DNA of 64,000 bases from Piezodorus guildinii (taxonomy: Eukaryota; Arthropoda; Insecta; Hemiptera; Pentatomidae), in contig CM041294.1 of NCBI GenBank assembly GCA_023052935.1, positions 101,335,616 through 101,399,615 of the forward strand, written 5' to 3'. The notes under the pieces were generated by a model. It searched no databases, was not told the origin of the DNA, and saw only the letters and a program-made list of their open reading frames with translations. Below are positions 58,330 through 64,000 of this stretch, piece by piece (within the stretch, counting starts at the first letter, position 1; the number at the start of each line of letters is the position of its first letter). The position numbers were made by a program, and so were the translations under genes.

Positions 58330-59478
58330 TTCCACCAGCGACTGCTTCAGCTACCTCTTTAGGATCTGAACCACAGCCTAGCACATCATCACAAGGATTA
58401 ACTGAAGAATCGCCGTTTTTTACACCGAACCCATTTCAGATCCTTCAAATTGAAAAAGAAACAATGGAATCTTCTCCTATACCAAAAGAACCACAACCTC
58501 CACCAATATTTGTTAAAAATATTAAAAACTTTCAACTTCTGTGTGCGCATCTAAACAAATTAACCGATCCTAACAGTTATTATTGTATAAATAGAACCAG
58601 TGATACTAAAATATCCCCGACTACCGCCGAAACCTACAGAAAAATAGTAAAATATCTGACGGAGACCAAAGCTGATTTTCATACATATCAGTTACGTCAG
58701 GATAGAGCTTTAAGGGTTGTAATTAGAAACCTACACCCTTCGACACCAGCAGCAGCTATCCAAGAAGAACTGACGGAGATAGGCTATAAAGTGCGACAAG
58801 TCACCAACGTCCTAAAAGATAAAATTCCTCTGCCTCTATTCTTTGTGGACTTGGAACCATCAGCAGGAGTTGAAAAAATTTATGACCTCAATAGATTATA
58901 CTATACTAGCGTAAGAGTTGAAAAACCATACCAGAAGTTATTGTCACCACATACCACGCTGTGTGAAATGCGGTGAACAACATAAGTCAGAAGAATGTAC
59001 AAGACCAAGATCAACACCCGCTGTTTGTGCTCTGTGCCTCAAGGACCACCCGGCTAGCTACAAGGGATGTCAAGTCTACAAGAACCTCAAAAGCAGATAC
59101 CAAAAACCTCAGAATCTGGATGAAACAGCTGAACCGATCAGAAGCAGAAGACAACCTTCAAAAACAATTGATTCCAATGTAACATTTGCCCATCTACTTG
59201 GAGGTGGGAACCAGAACAAAGAGGCCGAGGCCCTGCCGGAACAACGCACACTTCAAAATCCTCAAACCGTTCCACAACCAACTATTCCTCAAAATTTACC
59301 CAACCCTCAAAAACCTCATCCGCATCAAATTTCTCATATTCCTCCTCCATCAAATGTCTCAGACCTTACAAGTTTGATGACATCCTTCATCACTGAAATC
59401 AAATCCCTCGTTATGCCGCTAATATCACTACTTACTAATCTTGTATCAAACTTAATCCCTTCCTTAAAAAATCCTTAA
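58326..59478 (+). pseudogene. ORF1 (gag-like, CCHC zinc knuckles) of Jockey copy B
   Basis: Frame one (58326-58976) has a Pro/Ser-rich N-terminus, then the domain that precedes the zinc knuckles in Jockey gags (FHTYQLRQDRALRVVIRNLH, near residues 120-140, and EELTEIGYKVRQVTNV). Frame two (from about 58930 to the TAA at 59476-59478) has knuckles CVKCGEQHKSEEC and CALCLKDHPASYKGC, then a Gln/Pro-rich tail and a hydrophobic C-terminus. The frame change falls where the first knuckle should begin: only its end (HTRSYC) remains. A deletion therefore removed the front of knuckle one and shifted the frame. The family role is nucleic-acid binding and ribonucleoprotein assembly. Not functional as it stands. 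Confidence 0.88.
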
Positions 59479-62195
59479 ATGACTTCACCTAACTCCTTAT
59501 CCATTCTCCTATGGAATGCGAATGGTGTTAGAAATCATACTGACGAACTTACAGCTTTATTGCAAGACAAAACCGTTGACGTAGCACTTATTACTGAAAC
59601 TAGACTAACCACTAAACAGTACTTTAAAATACCTCAATACGTAACATACCGTACGGACCACCCAGACGGCAAAGCCCATGCCGGTACTGCTGTCATTGTG
59701 CACCAGTCCCTCTCTCATCACTTACTCCCACTTCCTACCTATGATTTCCTACAAACCACAGCCATAGTAATCAAAACTTTTTCCTTTCCGGTAACCCTTA
59801 CATCAGCATATTGCCCTCCCAAACATTCCATTTCCAACACCGAATTTGTATCCTTTCTAAATTCCTTAGGAAATCATTTCATTCTGGGTGCAGACTTAAA
59901 TGCCAAGCATCAACAGTGGGGTTCGAGAACCACGAATTCTCGTGGACGAAATTTGCTGTCTGCACTCAACTCCCGTCATTTCAATCTCCTGCCTCCTGAT
60001 TCCCCTACCTACTGGCCAACCGATCCCAACCGTAATCCTGACATCCTTGACTTCTTCATTCACAGCGGATTAGGCTCCCTCAACTATTCCGTAACTCGCC
60101 TTGATGAACTATCCTCTGACCATAGTCCACTGATCCTTAAAGTATCCCTAACTCCTATTCCGAAACCCATTCCACCTTCATTTATCCGAGGCCCTGTCAA
60201 CTGGAACCTCTTCCGCCAAATCCTTACCGATAATATTGACCTCAGTGTGACCCTCAAAACACCGGATGACCTTGATGATTCCGTCTACTCCTTTACTACC
60301 GCCATTCAGCAAGCTGTCTGGACTGCCTCCTCTCCTAAGCACTCCAATAGAACTCCTCAGCAAAACCATTTACCTCAACATCTAGCTGACCTCATCCATG
60401 CAAAACGCCGAGCCAGATCATTATGGCAAAGAACCCGACACCCAACAGATCGCCGCTCCTATAACTTTTATTGTAGGCAATTAAAGCGGGAGTTGGCGAC
60501 CTTCCGTTCTCAGTCCTTTAATTCCTACCTCTCCTCTCTATCAGCTCGAGATAATTCCCTGTGGAATGTGACCAAAAAGATCCTAAAATACCACAAAGTT
60601 TCCCAACCTCTCCGGCGTGGTGATGACTCCTGGGCTGCGTCTGATGAAGATAAAGCCGAGGAATTCGCCACACACCTCTCCAAAGTATTCACTCCTCACC
60701 CGGAATCCAACAGAAATCATACCACAACAGTTGAAGAATTCCTTTTCTCACCAATACCTCTTTCCCTACCTCCTAAGCTATTAATCCATCTGAGGTGAAA
60801 TATCTTCTTCAAAAACTGACCCTTCGTAAATCTCCTGGACACGATCTCCTTACCCCCCAGATCCTGCGACAACTTCCCAGAAAGCCATTATTTTTCTTAC
60901 ATACATCTACAACTGCATCCTTCGCACCACCTATTTTCCTCTCTATTCACTGATTCATCTCAACATTCCACAATCTTTCTATTCCTAAAACCAGGTAAAC
61001 CTTCCAGTAACACTTCATCCTACAGACCTATTAGTCTACTCCCCATCCTCTCAAAAGTCTTTGAAAAACTCCTTCTAAAACGAATCCTGCCTACATTTGA
61101 ATCACAAAATCTTCCTTCCCATCAGTTTGGTTTCCGTGCTCATTCTACTGTTCAACAAGGACTGCGAGTTGTAGACCATATTTCCTCAGCCCTTGAATGC
61201 AAAGAGTATTGTTCTGGTGCGTTTCTGGACATAGCGCAAGCTTTTGACCGGGTATGGCACACCGGATTACTCTTCAAGCTTAAAACGCATTTACCCCAGT
61301 CTCTATACCTCATTCTACGATCCTATCTCTCAAACCGCTCCTTCCGAGTTCGCTGTGGTGTAGAATTTTTCTAACTTTTATCCCATTGAGGCCGGTGTTC
61401 CTCAAGGCAGCGTCTTGGGACCCGTCCTCTACACCCTTTACACTGCTGATATTCCTATTCATCCTGACACCTTTCTGGCAACATTTGCAGATGACACCGC
61501 CATCCTATCATCCAATTACGATCCTGAAATAGCATCCTTAATCCTGCAAAGACACCTTTGTCTTATCGAGGACTGGTGTAATGCTTGGCGTATTAAGGTT
61601 AATGAAAGCAAATGCATCCACGTCACCTTCACCCTTCGACGCAAATCCTGTCCAATGGTTCATTTCAATTCCATACCGCTTCCTTCCTCAGACACAGTCC
61701 GGTATCTTGGCTTACTACTAGACAAAAGATTGACCTGGAACCCACATACAAGACTTAAACGAAAAGAACTCAACAGACGATTCGGACAGTTATACAGACT
61801 ACTAAACAGAAAATCTAAGCTTACAGTTGACAACAAATTATTACTTTACAAGACAATACTGAAACCAATGTGGACCTACGGACTTGAACTATGGGGGACA
61901 GCCAAACGTTCTAACATCAAACGCATTCAATCCTTTCAATCCAAAGTCCTCCGAACAATAGTAAATGCTCCTTATTATGTCTCCAACTATACCTTACACC
62001 ACGACCTTAATGTTCCATTTATTTCAGACCTGATTCCATCTTTTGGAATTTTCCAAATTCCACCAGAACCTCATTCATCATCCTAATCCTCTAGCACAAT
62101 CCCTATCCAGCTCCACTCATCCATACAACCCTCCTAGAAGGTTGAAACGGTAGTGGCCCCGAGACATATTGTAAACATCTATTCTGGAGTTCTGA
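59479..62195 (+). pseudogene. ORF2 (endonuclease plus reverse transcriptase) of Jockey copy B
   Basis: The ATG at 59479 directly follows the ORF1 stop (TAAATG). Intact for 439 codons: endonuclease residues N15 (WNANG), E40 (ITETR), D139 and N141 (GADLNAKHQQWGS), and S213-D214-H215. At 60774-60779 copy B has one A fewer than copy A (cctaagct against cctaaagct), which ends the frame at 60796-60798. More indels follow: near 60880, a replaced segment near 60945, 3 bases lost near 61142, 1 base gained near 61370 and a change near 62040. There is a TAG at 62150 where copy A has CAG. The 61415-62086 frame keeps FADDTAI and the YLGLLLDKRLTW block. The endonuclease could still be made as a truncated protein; RT activity is lost. 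Confidence 0.92.
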
Positions 62196-62598
62196 CACTG
62201 GTCAGATTCTCCTCTCATGTGCGGTGTGATTGTGGCTGTGGCGCCCTCACTTAGCTTCCGCTGGCTCTCACCAGTGATGCGGCTGAGAGGGAGGCGCTGG
62301 GATCCTTTTGACTCTGCTTGTCCTTCCACAAGTGGGGGGACAAGCCCCGTCTGGGGTTCCCGAGCTGATTGTAAATATTGTACATAGGTATGAATGTGAC
62401 ATGTTTTGTTTATTTATTTGTTAACTTCAATTATTTGTATTTATTTTGTCTATAAATTTTGTTATTGTATACGTTTATTTATTTTGATTTTATTTTATGT
62501 AATTTGACTTTCCTTTTGTTTATATTGTAAATATTGTATGAATGAGATCCTGTAGCACTATTATTATTGTCTATTATGACAAATTGTAATATATACGA

Positions 62599-62630
<32 letters not shown>

Positions 62631-62633
<3 letters not shown>

Positions 62634-62641
62634 CCGGCGGG
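62631..62641 (+). repeat. Right target-site duplication of Jockey copy B
   Basis: gttccggcggg, identical to 57862-57872, directly after the 30-base A-tail. Confidence 0.93.
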
Positions 62642-62870
62642 ACTTTTAAAAGGATGTAAAAAATGGGGATTCACTCACAACCTCTCCCCTATGTATGTGA
62701 GACCCGTCGGCCAAAGAGTGGCCACTCACCAAATTAGTCGTAGGGAGTGATGACCCTACACTTAAAAAAAATGCATCGTGAAACGTGAGTGTAAACTTGC
62801 AGGAGTTTACACCGCGAGGCCCAAGGCCTACACGGTCTGTCGCGTCACTAGAAAAAATAAATAAATAAAT
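62631..62870 (+). mobile_element. SINE family 1, right half (body and tail)
   Basis: Continues exactly where 57872 leaves off: 'acttttaaaaggatg', 'ggggattcactcacaacctc', 'gtatgtgagacccgtcggcc', 'cgtagggagtgatgaccc', 'gaggcccaaggcctacacgg', 'tctgtcgcgtcactagaaaa', then (AAAT)n. The SINE's own target duplication may be gtcagt (57788-57793 and 62871-62876). Confidence 0.92.
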
Positions 62871-63522
62871 GTCAGTATTTTTACAAGTCATCACAGTTCA
62901 TTTTATTTATAGTCATTAAATTTCTTTATTCCAGTCACTTTTTGAAATACTCCCATATATCCAGTCCTAATGAAAGTCCACAATGTAGGCCGAAGCGTGG
63001 CACACAAATAAAATAAGCTTGTCTTATTAGTGTTGTTTCTTAGGGGCTACAAACTCAACTAAATTCTTCATAACATATTTCTTTATATTTATTCAACGTT
63101 TATAAGATACTTTTACATTTTTGTCAATATAATGTTAGAGAAAGTAAAATGAATCCTGAATATGGGAAAAGAGGGAAAAAACGTTGACTTAATAGAAATA
63201 TATAAAATTTGTTGATGAATTTAAAGACCAATCGACTACTCCAGCATTAATGATTTTTCCGGACAAAATTAATATCATTAAGCAAATACCTGATTTAATA
63301 GCCAATTATTATTCGTAATGTTTTTTTTTTTTTAATGGTAATTCAAGATTGTTGTAATGTTGTTTATAGAATTTTCATTAAATATATATTAGGGGAGCTG
63401 ACAATGGGTAGTATCCCTACATATGAATCATGTGAACATATCTTGTATCACATTTACTAAATGTATTTCATTATACAGTTGTAAATACCAATAAATATAT
63501 TTAAAAATATATAAATAAATTA

Positions 63523-63581
<59 letters not shown>

Positions 63582-64000
63582 ATCTTTTCTTTAAAAGATG
63601 GCAAAGGGACCCCTTCCGTAAATAAAACATTATGTGGTTTCTTCACAAGACTATCATGTGTTTTAGCTATGTATTTATTTTATATACTTGTATTGGATCA
63701 ATACAGTTGTAAATTTCATTAAATCAAACAATGACAAAACTGTTCTTTATAATTTGTATGAAATGCTTAAACATATATTAAAGGAATTTTAACGTTACAA
63801 GAAATACCGATAAAATATATTTTCTAAACGAAGTTGTTATTTCGTGATTTCTTAAAGCCAAAGTCTCTGGAAAGAATGTTTTTACAGCCGTCTGGGACAG
63901 CTGGCGTCAAACAATGCTTTCTCCAAACCAGGCTTTGTGCTGACAAGGAAGGACGAAATACCGTCGTATCTAGGGATAATTATCTGACACACAAATTCAA
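62871..64000. other. AT-rich spacer with an (AT)n tract
   Basis: An AT microsatellite lies at about 63527-63579. Two similar strings, 'cagttgtaaatacca' (63476) and 'acagttgtaaatttca' (63703), recall Jockey-type 3' UTR ends but cannot be assigned. No gene seen. Confidence 0.5.

Larger units (their letters stand above)
57873..62630 (+). mobile_element. Full-length Jockey-clade LINE, copy B, inserted in a SINE
   Basis: Bounded by exact 11-bp target-site duplications. Contents: 5' UTR from 57873 (ggaaatcagctgatgcgctc), ORF1 region 58234-59478, ORF2 59479-62195, a 3' UTR nearly identical to copy A, and a 30-base A-tail (62601-62630). Length about 4.76 kb. The Jockey clade is supported by a gag with CCHC knuckles, the WNANG and YCPPKH endonuclease motifs and FADDTA RT. 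Jockey elements usually carry an internal promoter at their 5' end; none was individually identified here. Several indels in both ORFs make the copy inactive although the insertion is young. Confidence 0.95.

Overview
The window looks like intergenic DNA from an arthropod nuclear genome, most likely an insect. It is very AT-rich, dense in microsatellites, and carries Jockey-, CR1/L2- and RTE-type non-LTR retrotransposons, two tRNA-derived SINE families, mariner-type remnants and many copies of an unnamed short repeat. No intact host gene could be recognised. Nothing looks bacterial: no operons, CRISPR array or phage genes. The organism call is inference from transposon content and base composition.

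Layout. 1-2593 is the 3' part of a young Jockey-clade element (copy A). 2594-20040 is AT-rich spacer with SINE copies, four copies of the unnamed repeat (ends ACTTTCACTTACCT / AGGTAAGTGAAAGT), a decayed coding patch of unknown identity near 5.7-6.0 kb and a possible mariner remnant near 15.7 kb. 20045-29386 holds a CR1-type C-terminal remnant, an unidentified Cys-rich remnant, more repeat and SINE copies, an old Jockey 3' end and an RTE 3' end. 32250-32700 is a CpG-rich island. 33123-35030 is a long decayed RTE-type element on the minus strand. 37565-42697 is a nearly complete two-ORF CR1/L2-group element (copy C): ORF1 has a PHD finger and a baculovirus-FP-like C-terminal domain, and ORF2 (endonuclease plus RT) is broken by one stop codon. 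43155-43545 is a MITE with perfect 30-bp terminal inverted repeats. 44275-45650 is a diverged tandem duplication, each unit carrying a SINE. 47745-51010 holds Jockey, RTE, mariner and CR1 remnants. 52066-56745 is a cluster of the unnamed repeat with a nested SINE. 57795-62870 is a SINE split by a full-length Jockey element (copy B) with an 11-bp target-site duplication.

The elements work together as parasites rather than as a pathway. The LINE endonuclease/RT proteins copy their own RNA and probably the SINE RNAs. The MITE and the mariner remnant depend or depended on transposases. The nesting gives a relative history: unnamed repeat older than SINE family 2 at 52.3 kb, and SINE family 1 older than Jockey copy B at 57.8 kb. 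Every complete-looking element in the window carries at least one disabling mutation.
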